This document shows positions 8,109 to 17,187 of a stretch of DNA of 64,000 bases, one piece after another; the first letter of the stretch is position 1; every line of letters starts with the position of its first letter. Source of the stretch: DATFVA01 sp963832355 (GTDB taxonomy: Bacteria > Bacteroidota > Ignavibacteria > Ignavibacteriales > Ignavibacteriaceae). Where the stretch lies: contig CAWHTX010000017.1 in the NCBI GenBank assembly GCA_963832355.1, forward strand, positions 62,001-126,000, given 5' to 3'. The notes under the pieces are model-generated. The model did not search any database, was not told the origin of the DNA, and saw only the letters and a list, made by a program, of their open reading frames with translations. Both the position numbers and the translations under genes were made by a program.

Positions 8109-9938
8109 ATGACAAAAATTTCTTTGCTGATTTCAGCAGTTTTACTACTAATATATGCGGGATGTTCATCTTCGGAAAAAACCACAGTTAAAGATGAAGA
8201 AATTCAGAATGATGAGCAGATAAGCGAAACAGCCAGTCCTGCCGACAATAAAAATAAGGCAACGGAGTTTTTTATAAACGGTTCGATCCTTGAGACCAAG
8301 GGAGATTATGCGGGGGCTATCCTTGAATTCCAGGATGCTCTTAAGTACGATACCAGTGCGGGAATTTATTATGCACTTGGCAAGAACTATTATAATCTTG
8401 GGAAAACTCCCCAGGCCCTCCAGTATACCAAAAAAGCAGTACAGCTGGAGCCTGAACGAATGGAATACAAATCTCAGCTTGCTGATATATTTTCTTCGGC
8501 CTCTCAGTTCGACTCTGCCGCAGTTGTACTGGAAGATATGATAGCCCGTGATTCCACATCTCTCACTTCTTATTACAGACTGGCACGCATTTATGAAAAT
8601 TCCAAACCTTTAAGTGCGATCCGGATTTATAAAAAGCTCGTCGGAGTAATAGGTGCCGACTGGAATGTGCTGATCAGAGTTGCAGAACTTTATGAAAAAA
8701 TGGGCAATATCGAAGATGCTGCAAATACAATAAAAGAACTGCTTAAGATCGATCCGGGAAATACCTCTCTTTACAAGCTGCTGATTGATTATTATACAAA
8801 AGCTGAGGATTATGACAAAGCGCTTGATGCCGCAAACGACCTTCTTCAAATGAATCCCGATGATATGGAGGTAAGGGAGAAAAAAGCACAGGTATATATT
8901 GATAAAGGCGACTGGGAAGACGCTGCGAAGGAATATTCATATATCCTTGATAAAACCGATGTCCCGCTCAATGCAAAGATAAGCGTGGGAAGATCTTACT
9001 TCCTGCAGTCGCTTAAGGATTCAACTCTTACTCCTGTGGCAAAGCAGTTTTTCGAAAAGATTGATAAGGACACTACCGATTGGGAAGTTAAGATGTACCT
9101 CGGCGCAATTGCTATAAATCAGCACCAGGATTCAACTGCAATAGAATTGTTTAAGCAGGTTACTAACATGGCCGGCTGGAACGTACAAGCCTGGGTAAGG
9201 CTTGGAGGATTGTATTTTGATAATAAGAAATATGATGAAGCAGTGAAAGTTATGAATGAAGCCATTCAGCTTTTCCCGGATGATTTTACTGTGAACCTTA
9301 TACTGGGACTTTCGCTGGCCCAGAGTAATAAAACCAGCGAAGCCAAACCATACCTGAAGAAAGCTGTGGATATAAATCCAAATGATGTGAACGCCCTTTC
9401 CGCCTACGGTTTTACTCTTAACCAGCTTAAGGAAAACGAAGAAGCTGCTGAGTACCTGAAGAAGGCACTGAAACTTTCACCGGATAATGTGAACTTGCTC
9501 GGAACTCTGGGATTAATTTACGACGGACTTGAAAACTGGGATTCCTGCGACAGTACTTATGAAAAAGCTTTAAGTATAGATTCAACGAATGCTCTTGTTA
9601 ACAACAATTACGCATATTCCTTATCAGAGAGAGACGAAAGGCTGGATGAGGCACTGCGAATGGCAAAAATAGCGATTGAGAAAGATTCTCTGAACTCATC
9701 TTATCTTGATACAATAGGCTGGGTTTACTTTAAATTGGGAAAGTATGAAAAAGCAAAAGATTATATTGAACAGGCAATAAAAGTAGGCGGTGAAAGTTCT
9801 GTAATGCTTGAGCACCTGGGTGATATTAACTTTATGCTTGGAAATAAAGATAAAGCTAAACAGAACTGGGAAAAATCTCTGAGTCTCGACTCAACAAACA
9901 ACCGGGTTAAAACTAAAATTGAAAAAGGTGAAATTTGA
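8109..9938 (+). CDS. TPR-repeat lipoprotein
   Basis: 609 residues when started at ATG 8109, giving a clean lipoprotein signal (MTKISLLISAVLLLIYAGCSSS) instead of the 15-residue leader from the upstream ATG at 8064. About fifteen tetratricopeptide repeats fill the rest of the protein; typical units are SAGIYYALGKNYYNLGKTPQ and VQAWVRLGGLYFDNKKYDEA. Anchored at a membrane facing the periplasm, it probably scaffolds other envelope proteins. It is first in an operon with a DUF4292 (LolB-like) lipoprotein and an EnvC-like murein hydrolase activator, an arrangement suggesting outer-membrane or peptidoglycan maintenance. Confidence 0.8.
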   Translation: MTKISLLISAVLLLIYAGCSSSEKTTVKDEEIQNDEQISETASPADNKNKATEFFINGSILETKGDYAGAILEFQDALKYDTSAGIYYALGKNYYNLGKTPQALQYTKKAVQLEPERMEYKSQLADIFSSASQFDSAAVVLEDMIARDSTSLTSYYRLARIYENSKPLSAIRIYKKLVGVIGADWNVLIRVAELYEKMGNIEDAANTIKELLKIDPGNTSLYKLLIDYYTKAEDYDKALDAANDLLQMNPDDMEVREKKAQVYIDKGDWEDAAKEYSYILDKTDVPLNAKISVGRSYFLQSLKDSTLTPVAKQFFEKIDKDTTDWEVKMYLGAIAINQHQDSTAIELFKQVTNMAGWNVQAWVRLGGLYFDNKKYDEAVKVMNEAIQLFPDDFTVNLILGLSLAQSNKTSEAKPYLKKAVDINPNDVNALSAYGFTLNQLKENEEAAEYLKKALKLSPDNVNLLGTLGLIYDGLENWDSCDSTYEKALSIDSTNALVNNNYAYSLSERDERLDEALRMAKIAIEKDSLNSSYLDTIGWVYFKLGKYEKAKDYIEQAIKVGGESSVMLEHLGDINFMLGNKDKAKQNWEKSLSLDSTNNRVKTKIEKGEI

Positions 9939-10723
9939 AAAAATATATCATCCCTTTCCTGCTGCTCATTGAAATAATTCCTTTACTGGTAAGCGGCTGC
10001 GTTCCTTCCAAACCCAGTGAGGATGTCGAGCTTCTTCCATCGGAAAGGCTGATAAATAAACTTGAAGTGAACAGGCGCAGAATAAAAAGTTTTGAAGGTT
10101 ACGGAACCATTGCTGTCAGGTCACCGCAGATAAATAACAGTGCGAACTTCAGGGTGGTTATAAATAAACCTGACTCGATTTACCTCAGTATTATGGGTCC
10201 CTTCGGTATTGAACTTGCACAGGTACTTGTAACAAAAGAGAATTTTGTTTTTTATGACGCCCTTCAGAATACGGCGTATGAAGGAGTTCCCAGCAATGAG
10301 GTGCTGCAGGATATATTTCACATAAACCTTCCCTTCAGCGATATTATTGATGCATTTATTGGTTCGGTTAACCTGACCAGGAACCTTTACAAGGTTCCGG
10401 ATGATTATAAAATAGATTACGACCAGTACGTTCTGACCTACCTTGATTCCGCAGCGAATACCAGGACACAGTATCATGTAGATATAAGGGAACTCGGGAT
10501 TACAAAGTACTACCTGTGGAACGGCGCCAACGAACTTGCACTTCAGGGTGATTATTCCAAATTTAGTCTTATGCAGGGTGTTCCGGTACCTTACAAAATC
10601 GAAGTTGAAAGGCCGCTGGAAGACCAGCATATCACCATAAACTATAAGAATATGGAATCAAATAATCCTGATATATATATCGACTTTAAAATACCAAAAG
10701 ACGCTTCTGTAATTAAACTCTGA
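9935..10723 (+). CDS. DUF4292 lipoprotein (LolB-like)
   Basis: 262 residues, TTG start at 9935 overlapping the previous stop by 4 nt (translational coupling). Lipoprotein signal ends L-V-S-G-C. The body begins with helix ERLINKLEVNRRRIKSFEGYGTI followed by beta strands (SANFRVVINKPDSIYLSIMGPFGIELAQV), the layout of DUF4292/LolB-like half-barrels that bind lipid or lipoprotein acyl chains. LolB inserts lipoproteins into the outer membrane; whether this protein does the same is inference. It also overlaps the next gene by one base (TGATG). Confidence 0.68.
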   Translation: MKKYIIPFLLLIEIIPLLVSGCVPSKPSEDVELLPSERLINKLEVNRRRIKSFEGYGTIAVRSPQINNSANFRVVINKPDSIYLSIMGPFGIELAQVLVTKENFVFYDALQNTAYEGVPSNEVLQDIFHINLPFSDIIDAFIGSVNLTRNLYKVPDDYKIDYDQYVLTYLDSAANTRTQYHVDIRELGITKYYLWNGANELALQGDYSKFSLMQGVPVPYKIEVERPLEDQHITINYKNMESNNPDIYIDFKIPKDASVIKL

Positions 10724-12009
10724 TGACCGGAACTTTTTACAAATATTATGTGATTGCCTTAATCGTGTTTTATGCTTCGGGAAATCTCTTTTCCCAGGAA
10801 AATGAGATTAAAGCGAAACAGGGTCAGCTTTCTTCTATAAAAGATGAAATCAGTTCACTGGAAACTGAACTGAAAACTAAAACGAAGAAAGAGAAGGAAT
10901 CATTCTCAGCCATCGAAAACTACAGCCGCCAGAGTTTCCTGCTTGATAAACTAATCAGGTCGTACCGGAATGAAGAAAAAGAGAAAGATGCCGGTATAAA
11001 AAAAAGTGAGCGGAAGATCAGTAAGCTTGAAAACGATATCAGGCAGCTCAGGAAAAATTACGCGAAGTATATAAAAGGCATCTATATGCACGGCCAGCCT
11101 GATGAGCTTGAGATGATTGTTGATGCTTCATCTGTTCAGCAGGCTCTGTTGAGAATGAAATATCTTGAGAGATTTTCTGAGCAGAGAACAAAGGACATTG
11201 AAAAACTTAAGGAGAGCAGGGAGCAGCTTATTGTAGAAAAAGAAAAGTTAAAAAAAGAGAAGGAAGAAAAAGCGATGCTCGCTGCTGAGAAGCAGAAAGA
11301 AGAGAATAATCTCCTGACCAGGCTGGATGAAAGAAAGAAGATCCTTAACATTATTAAGCATGATAAGTCAGAACTCAAGAAAGAAATAGAAGCCAAGAAG
11401 CAGGCTGAAATAAAGATAAGGAATATGATCACAACCCTGATAGCTGAAGCTGAAAGAAAAAAGAAAGAAGCAGCTGAAAGACTTGCAAGAGAGAAGCTGA
11501 AAGGTGATGTGAAACCCACGGACAATTTTGCTGATATAAAAGCGGAGAATGATGCTGATGAATCTTCCGCGTATGATATAAACCTTTCAACTTCAGGATT
11601 TGCCTCTTTTTCATCATTAAAGGGAAAACTTAACTGGCCGGTTTCCAACGGTAAGATCATTAGAAAATACGGTGAGAACAAAAACAGCAAGACAAACACA
11701 ATTATGCTGAACTATGGGGTGGATATAGCGGCTTCAAAGGATATAAATGTCAAAGCAGTGAGTGAAGGAGTAATATCTGCAATCGACTGGATTCCGGGTT
11801 ACGGCAGCGTGGTGATCGTAACGCATAAAGGAGACTACAGAACTGTGTATAGTCACCTTTCCGAGATTTATGTAAATGAAGGTGACAAAGTAAAACCGGG
11901 AAGTGTAATTGCACAGGTAGGCGACAGCATTGAAGGAAAAATACTTCATTTTGAGATCTGGAACTCCCGCGAAAACCAGAACCCCGAAGTCTGGCTCGCC
12001 AGGAAATAG
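10723..12009 (+). CDS. EnvC-like murein hydrolase activator (degenerate LytM)
   Basis: 428 residues: signal peptide, long coiled coil (residues about 25-255, very rich in Lys/Glu), low-complexity linker, then a C-terminal LytM/peptidase M23 fold (about 300-428; NYGVDIAASKDINVKAVSEG, VTHKGDYRTVYSHLSEI, GKILHFEIW). In active LytM enzymes zinc is held by HxxxD and HxH. Here the first His is Asn (N-Y-G-V-D) and the second motif is I-L-H, so one or two zinc ligands are missing. This matches EnvC-type activators, which regulate amidases at the division septum and are not hydrolases themselves. Confidence 0.8.
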   Translation: MTGTFYKYYVIALIVFYASGNLFSQENEIKAKQGQLSSIKDEISSLETELKTKTKKEKESFSAIENYSRQSFLLDKLIRSYRNEEKEKDAGIKKSERKISKLENDIRQLRKNYAKYIKGIYMHGQPDELEMIVDASSVQQALLRMKYLERFSEQRTKDIEKLKESREQLIVEKEKLKKEKEEKAMLAAEKQKEENNLLTRLDERKKILNIIKHDKSELKKEIEAKKQAEIKIRNMITTLIAEAERKKKEAAERLAREKLKGDVKPTDNFADIKAENDADESSAYDINLSTSGFASFSSLKGKLNWPVSNGKIIRKYGENKNSKTNTIMLNYGVDIAASKDINVKAVSEGVISAIDWIPGYGSVVIVTHKGDYRTVYSHLSEIYVNEGDKVKPGSVIAQVGDSIEGKILHFEIWNSRENQNPEVWLARK

Positions 12010-12264
12010 ATCCAAACCGGGCGGCCATACCGCTTTCATCTTATTAGTTTAATCCAGAGCTATCCGGATCCGCTTCCGGTCTGAATCTAAATCCCGAACA
12101 GACCAACTTTACTGGTTTCATAGACTCATCCATCAGGGTTTCAATCGAATGCCTGTCCATACCCCAAAATCCCGCTCAGGGCCTTAACATATGCCCCCTT
12201 TCAATAAACGTTGAAATCATTATATTATCGGAACTTAAAATCAAAAATTTTCCGGGAGCAACTG
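12010..12264. other. Intergenic region, no gene seen
   Basis: 255 bp with no convincing ORF, tRNA or terminator. It presumably holds the promoter of the barrel gene; a GGGAG ribosome-binding site lies at its end (about 12254-12258). Confidence 0.4.
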
Positions 12265-13618
12265 ATGAAAAGATCTTTTACTATTCTGTTGGTCATTCTT
12301 GTATCCTTCCTGGCCGAGGCGCAGTATAATGAGTATCCTCTGCCTCAGCATGGAAAACTTGAGGGCGGACTCGGACTGAACTGGATTGACGGGGAGCTTT
12401 ATTACACTTTTCATTTTACTCCTGAGATATCATTTGCGAATGTCGGCGTGGGACTCGATCTCAGGCTGGATATTGATAAAAACGGAAATCTGCGGAAAGA
12501 AAACTTTAATACATTCTCCGATTATCTCAGTGTGATCCGCTACGTCAGGTACGGTTTTAAGAATGACCCGGTGTATGCAAAACTGGGCGCGCTTGATTAT
12601 TATACGCTGGGACATGGAAGTATAATGTATGCCTATAATAATAGTCTCTCTATTGACGCAAGGAAAACAGGACTGATACTCGACATCGACTTCGGCCAGA
12701 TGGGTTTTGAATCCATCTATTCTTCTTTTTCCGAGGCGGGTGTTCTTGGTTTAAGAGGATATGTCCGTCCTTTGCAGTTTACCTCACTTGCTCCCATTCC
12801 AATAATCGGTAACCTTGAGGTGGGAGTTTCTTATGCAGGCGACTATAATAGTAAAGCCGGAGTGGTTGCAGGGGATTATAATCCGGCTACAGATAATTTT
12901 ACGGCAACAGACGACAAAGGCTCTGTAAATATTATCGGTGCCGATATAGGACTGCCGATTCTAAAGTCAGAAATGCTTAACCTGGAACTTTATGCTGATT
13001 ACTGCAAAAATAATCGACTATGGCAGCGGGGTAGCGACCGGTATATTGGGTGAACTAAATCCCTTCGGTTTGATAAGCGCTCACGCCAGGCTTGAGAGAA
13101 GGTTTAATCAGAAGCATTATCTTCCATCGTACTTTGGTCCTCTTTATGAAATTGAAAGATTCCAGCTGGGCAAGTCAGGTACGGTACACAGCAGGATCCA
13201 GAGACTTGAGCTGAATGAGAACGCCGATAACGGAATTTTTGGTGAACTCGGCGTTAACGTATTAGGGATCTTCGATATCGTCGGCAGTTATCAGAGACTT
13301 GATAAATCACCTATGAGCGGAGTTCTTCATCTTTATAGCGAGATTGCTCCGGAAGACGCTCCCTTCCTGTTAAGAGCGGGTTATGATAAGACGAACATCG
13401 GTAATGAAACCGCCATCTTTAAGCTTGATGATAAATCGTATTTATTCTTTGAGATCGGTTATAAACCAGTTGACTTCCTGGTTGTATCTTTAGTATATGA
13501 CTGGACATTCACCCCGGTTTATGATAACGACAAAAATATAATAGATTATATGCCTCAGAAAAGAATTGAACCCCGGGTCTATTTTGTATATCCGTTCCAG
13601 TTCGGCGGTGGAATGTAA
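12265..13618 (+). pseudogene. Outer-membrane barrel protein, +1 frameshift
   Basis: Two overlapping frames are halves of one protein. The first (ATG 12265, RBS GGGAG; signal MKRSFTILLVILVSFLAEAQ) runs to LNLELYADY near 13001, then leaves frame and stops at 13053. The second continues AKIIDYGSGVATGILGELNPFG and ends PFQFGGGM at 13618. Skipping one base after the TAC codon (GAT TAC T|GCA) joins them, so one T appears inserted at about 13002. The corrected protein is about 450 residues with repeated amphipathic strands and no soluble domain, consistent with a beta-barrel of unknown function. A sequencing indel cannot be excluded. Confidence 0.68.
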
Positions 13619-13695
13619 TCTGCTATTTCAATCCTGGATTCTGTCATCTTTATGCAATATGCCGGGAGATTTCTTCACTTTAATCTTAAATGTTG

Positions 13696-13749
13696 AAAAA
13701 AAATATCCCCTCCCTCAAAACTAAAATTTAGGTTTATGGGGGAGGAGAT
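13696..13749 (-). terminator. Terminator of HAD phosphatase gene
   Basis: Long-loop hairpin: 13705-13714 pairs with 13740-13749 (10 bp, one mismatch), followed on the minus strand by eight T residues (complement of the A-run about 13696-13703). It adjoins the stop codon of the 13750-14406 gene and lies between convergent genes. Confidence 0.6.
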
Positions 13750-14406
13750 TTAAGGAGTGGGTCGAGGGCTAACTAACAAAAATTCTTTTAATTCCGCTAC
13801 GGTATTAAACACATAATCGCTGTCCATCTTTAAAACGTGATCTTTTGCAAGACTATCCCATAGAACAGAGGCCACTTTAACCCCTGCAGCGTGTGCTGCT
13901 TTCACATCAGAAGGTGAATCCCCGACCATGATCACATCATCTTTCTGCAGGTGAAATTTTTCAAGGAAAACCTCTATACCTTCGGGAGAAGGTTTGTGTT
14001 CTTTAACTTCATCACCGGTAATTATCAGGTCGAAAAATTCATAAATACCTATTTTCTTTAAAGTTATTACAGCTGCCTCTCTTCCTTTACCGGTATAAAT
14101 CGATAATAAAATTCCCTGTGACTTCAGTACTTCAAGAATTTCCTTCATTCCGGGGTAGATATCGGCCATATAATGATTATCAGAATAGAATTTATAGTAC
14201 TCTTCCCTTGCTTTTTCATAATTTTCACCGCAGAATTCTTTTAATATTACATCCTCGGTCGGACCGAACCAGCTGACTATCTCTTTTGGAGAGAATGTTT
14301 TCCCGAGGTACTTTTCTGTGATGTAGTTAAAAGAAGCGAAAATTAGATCGTTCGTTGACGTAAGAGTACCGTCTATATCGAAAATTATTCCTTTGAATTG
14401 ATTCAT
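13750..14406 (-). CDS. HAD hydrolase, phosphoglycolate phosphatase-like
   Basis: 218 residues. HAD motif I is FDIDGTLT near residue 9 (two catalytic Asp); motif II is SIYTGKG (T in place of the usual S/T-N); motif III is the Lys in EHKPSPEG; motif IV is GDSPSD near residue 162. A small helical cap follows motif I. This resembles Gph/PgpB-type phosphatases that remove phosphate from 2-phosphoglycolate or small sugar phosphates; the exact substrate cannot be assigned. Monocistronic with its own terminator. Confidence 0.78.
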   Translation of the reverse strand: MNQFKGIIFDIDGTLTSTNDLIFASFNYITEKYLGKTFSPKEIVSWFGPTEDVILKEFCGENYEKAREEYYKFYSDNHYMADIYPGMKEILEVLKSQGILLSIYTGKGREAAVITLKKIGIYEFFDLIITGDEVKEHKPSPEGIEVFLEKFHLQKDDVIMVGDSPSDVKAAHAAGVKVASVLWDSLAKDHVLKMDSDYVFNTVAELKEFLLVSPRPTP

Positions 14407-14479
14407 ATTTTATTTCAGATTTTTTGAGTTATTAACAAATATGTTCCGGCTGATAATCCCCAGCCTCACAGATGTTGAA

Positions 14480-15337
14480 CTATTGCAGAACATACCCGCT
14501 GTTTTTATCTCCGAATATACCACTAATTAAATGATACATGGCAAAAAGCTCAAGTGAGAAAGGGAGATATCCGATATATCCCAACAGCGGCATTTCAAAT
14601 ACATGCAGAAAATTTACCATCGGGAGATGATAATACCACTTAGGATACGAATAATAATTCCACATCTCCCAGAAAAATGCGCACATCAGGCATCCGATCC
14701 ATAATGCAACAACCGGTTTCCAGTTTCCTTCTTTAGTGTACATAAGAAGATTCCGGTTGTTCAATTTAACGTTAACCGGTTCGACAAGAAAATATACCGT
14801 TATCCAGATGAAAGGATAAAAAATATTTGGAAAGATTAGCTCCAGTATCAGAGTCAGGATGCCGAGAAATATAAACCAGCCTATCACTTTGTTTGAAGAC
14901 TTTAGCTTCCATCCGGGATCAATGTTTCTTATCCATTTAAATGTGCCGGCAAGCTCGGATGCTTCAAAAACTGCAGGGATAACTGTTGAAAAACTTATTG
15001 ACGCGAGAATGAAGAACTGCAGGTCGGTAAAGTACTGTTTCCCGTCATAAAACCAGTTCTGAGTAAATGAATTGAACAGTTCGAACAGCCACCAGACTGG
15101 CGCCGATATTACGAACAGCAGGATATACTTACTCACACTTCTCTTTATCAGAGAAGTACCTTTTCGCAGGTAAACCAGTCCGTCAACAGTAAGACAGAAA
15201 CCCAGCCACAATGGGAAGAAAGCCCAGTCGGTTCTGAGTCCCGTAAGGAACCAGTTCAGGCCCCAGAATACTATCACCAGTATCACGCCTATCCATCCAT
15301 AAACAGGGAAGTTTCTTCTGTCTTTCTCTTTTTTCAT
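14480..15337 (-). CDS. Multi-pass membrane protein, Trp-rich, unknown
   Basis: 285 residues with about eight hydrophobic segments (WIGVILVIVFWGLNWF near the start, then YILLFVISAPVWWLFELF, FFILASISFSTVIPAVF, VIGWFIFLGILTLILELIF and others). Trp content is very high, especially at helix ends. No catalytic motif is recognised and I do not know the family. It lies 17 nt downstream of the thiamine-binding protein gene on the same strand, so the two may be co-transcribed. Confidence 0.6.
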   Translation of the reverse strand: MKKEKDRRNFPVYGWIGVILVIVFWGLNWFLTGLRTDWAFFPLWLGFCLTVDGLVYLRKGTSLIKRSVSKYILLFVISAPVWWLFELFNSFTQNWFYDGKQYFTDLQFFILASISFSTVIPAVFEASELAGTFKWIRNIDPGWKLKSSNKVIGWFIFLGILTLILELIFPNIFYPFIWITVYFLVEPVNVKLNNRNLLMYTKEGNWKPVVALWIGCLMCAFFWEMWNYYSYPKWYYHLPMVNFLHVFEMPLLGYIGYLPFSLELFAMYHLISGIFGDKNSGYVLQ

Positions 15338-15354
15338 CCTTCTGAATAATCTGT

Positions 15355-15660
15355 TTATAGACTTCCAAGTTTCTGCTGAACGCTTTTTATCTTATCGTCC
15401 ATGGTCTGATCCCGGTCTGTTCTGGTCCCGAGTCTGATTGTTGTGGAGATTCTCGGAACACCCATATCATGAATTTCCTGGTGGCATTTTTTAATTGCCG
15501 TGAAAACATCATCCCACTCACCTTCAATGTTTGTCCCGTAGGAATGGAGGATCGTTTTTAATCCCGCATCCTTAAGTATTTTTTCGCACTTCGCGATGAA
15601 GGGTGAAACAGATACTCCAACTCCTATCGGCACCACGCATAGATCAACTAAAACTTTCAT
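15355..15660 (-). CDS. MTH1187/YkoF-family thiamine-binding protein
   Basis: 101 residues from ATG 15660, chosen because AAGGAG stands 6 nt upstream; the longer frame from 15699 would add an unrelated 13-residue leader. The sequence has family signatures (DLCVVPIGVGVSVSPFIAKC, TILHSYGTNIEGEWDDVF, RISTTIRLGTRTDR). Members form tetramers of ferredoxin-like folds and bind thiamine or related pyrimidines; they are thought to buffer or sense thiamine. No TPP riboswitch was seen upstream. Divergent from the methyltransferase gene. Confidence 0.82.
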   Translation of the reverse strand: MKVLVDLCVVPIGVGVSVSPFIAKCEKILKDAGLKTILHSYGTNIEGEWDDVFTAIKKCHQEIHDMGVPRISTTIRLGTRTDRDQTMDDKIKSVQQKLGSL

Positions 15661-15749
15661 GGTATTCTCCTTATTTGCTGCAGCATTACGACTAATCATT
15701 TATTATTTATATCTTAATACAAACAAAATTACAAATAATACGCAACCTT

Positions 15750-16922
15750 ATGAATGCCAGGATACAACTTAAAAAAAACGAAGAGCGAAGGATAAAATCA
15801 GGCCACCTGTGGATATTCAGCAATGAAATAGCTTCCGGGGAGGGAGATCCTCAGAACGGGGATGTAGTTGAAGTATTCGATTCGAGGAATAATTTCCTCG
15901 GTGCGGGCTTTTACAATAAAAACTCTCTTATAGCCGTTCGAATTATCTCTTCAGAAAAAATTCATGATCTAAGAGATCTGTTCCGTACGCGTCTTAAGGC
16001 AGCTTATGAACTAAGGAAAAGTCTTTACCCCAACCGGGATTCTTTCAGGATGGTATTCAGCGAAAGCGACCTATTACCGGGTTTAATCATCGATAAATAT
16101 AATAACACCTTTGTTCTGCAGGTCTATTCTGTCGGTATAGAGAAGAATGCAGCATTGCTAACCGATATCCTGAAAAATGATTTTCCGGCTGAAAATATTT
16201 TTACAAAGAACGAAGAATATTTCAGGAAGCTGGAAGGAATTCCGGTAGAAAATACAATTTACCTGGGAGAGATGAAGGGGGAGATAATAAGCGACGGTTC
16301 GCTGCAATATGAGATTAACTTTGAGAAGGGACATAAAACCGGCTTCTATTTCGATCAGTCTGATAACAGGTTTTTTATTGAAAGATTATCAGCGGGGAAA
16401 AAAGTGCTCGATGGATTTTGTAATTCGGGAGGATTCGGACTCCATGCTGCCAGGGCGGGGGCATCAGAAGTTACTTTTGTTGATTCCTCATCAAATGAAA
16501 CCAGCAGTGCAGAAAATAATTTTAAATTGAACGGGCTGTCCCCCGGTTCCCGGTTTATTACATCTGACATGTTCGATTATCTCGAAAAATGTATCAGTGA
16601 GAAAAATACTTTCGATGTTGTAATGATCGATCCTCCTGCGTTCGCAAAAAACAGAAAATCTGTTCCCGTAGCAAAAAAAGGCTACGAAAGATTAAATAAG
16701 CTTGCTTTACAGGTTGTAAATGCAAGTGGTTTTCTTGTTACTTCTTCCTGCTCTCATCATATTTCTGAAAATGACTTTATGCAAACCGTTAACCAGGCCG
16801 CTGTGAAATCAGGCAGACGGATTCAGGAGATTTATTTTAATGGCGCGTCACTGGACCATCCCAGACTTCCCGCAATGCCCGAAACTTCATATCTAAAGTT
16901 CGGGGTATTCCTGGTAGTATAA
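15750..16922 (+). CDS. RlmI-type 23S rRNA (cytosine-C5) methyltransferase
   Basis: 390 residues. N-terminal PUA domain (NEERRIKSGHLWIFSNEI, about 10-75), a central EEHEE-like subdomain, and a C-terminal Rossmann methyltransferase: SAM motif I VLDGFCNSGGFGLHAARAG (about 216-234), acidic VTFVDSS, motif IV MIDPPAFAKNR (about 291-301) and a catalytic Cys in TSSCSHH (about 331-337). Matches the RlmI/YccW family that methylates C1962 of 23S rRNA. Target position is by family analogy. Confidence 0.87.
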   Translation: MNARIQLKKNEERRIKSGHLWIFSNEIASGEGDPQNGDVVEVFDSRNNFLGAGFYNKNSLIAVRIISSEKIHDLRDLFRTRLKAAYELRKSLYPNRDSFRMVFSESDLLPGLIIDKYNNTFVLQVYSVGIEKNAALLTDILKNDFPAENIFTKNEEYFRKLEGIPVENTIYLGEMKGEIISDGSLQYEINFEKGHKTGFYFDQSDNRFFIERLSAGKKVLDGFCNSGGFGLHAARAGASEVTFVDSSSNETSSAENNFKLNGLSPGSRFITSDMFDYLEKCISEKNTFDVVMIDPPAFAKNRKSVPVAKKGYERLNKLALQVVNASGFLVTSSCSHHISENDFMQTVNQAAVKSGRRIQEIYFNGASLDHPRLPAMPETSYLKFGVFLVV

Positions 16923-17187
16923 AAACTTCCTCATCAGCATTGCTCATTCTCTTAAAATCTCATTTTCAGGTAATTGTGTGGAGATGCTTATGCTGCGTTC
17001 TGAGGAATAAAGAATTCTGGCGGCGGGACCTAACAAAATAATACCAAAATTTTTCCGGTATGGTCACTTTTTTGCAAAAGAAATGCAACATTTTTATGTT
17101 TGAAATCGTCTAATCTGACTACCGGGTATAAAATATTTTATTTACTTATCTATTTTAAACGAAAACTCAAAAATAACGAGGTAAAAC
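16923..17187. other. Intergenic leader of the moxR-bat operon
   Basis: 265 bp without an ORF. It contains the promoter annotated separately, an AT-rich palindrome (ATAAAATATTTTAT, about 17128-17141) and, at its end, a GAGGT ribosome-binding site before the TTG start of moxR. Confidence 0.5.
17071..17102 (+). promoter_or_regulatory. Bacteroidota-type promoter of moxR-bat operon
   Basis: TTTG (17071-17074), a 20-nt spacer, then TATGTTTG (17095-17102): a full match to the TTTG-N19/21-TAnnTTTG consensus. The transcript would have a leader of about 80 nt before moxR. Confidence 0.6.

Noticed and set aside
10121..10630. 169-residue minus-strand ORF over the DUF4292 gene
   Set aside because: Lies fully inside a well-supported lipoprotein gene and has no recognisable features.
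11136..11699. 187-residue minus-strand ORF, Ser/Phe-rich, over the EnvC-like coiled coil
   Set aside because: Reverse reading of a Lys/Glu-rich coiled coil gives Phe/Ser/Leu runs; no start signals or family.
15661..15749. TPP riboswitch before the thiamine-binding gene
   Set aside because: The 89-bp gap is AT-rich and lacks the conserved CUGAGA-type core.
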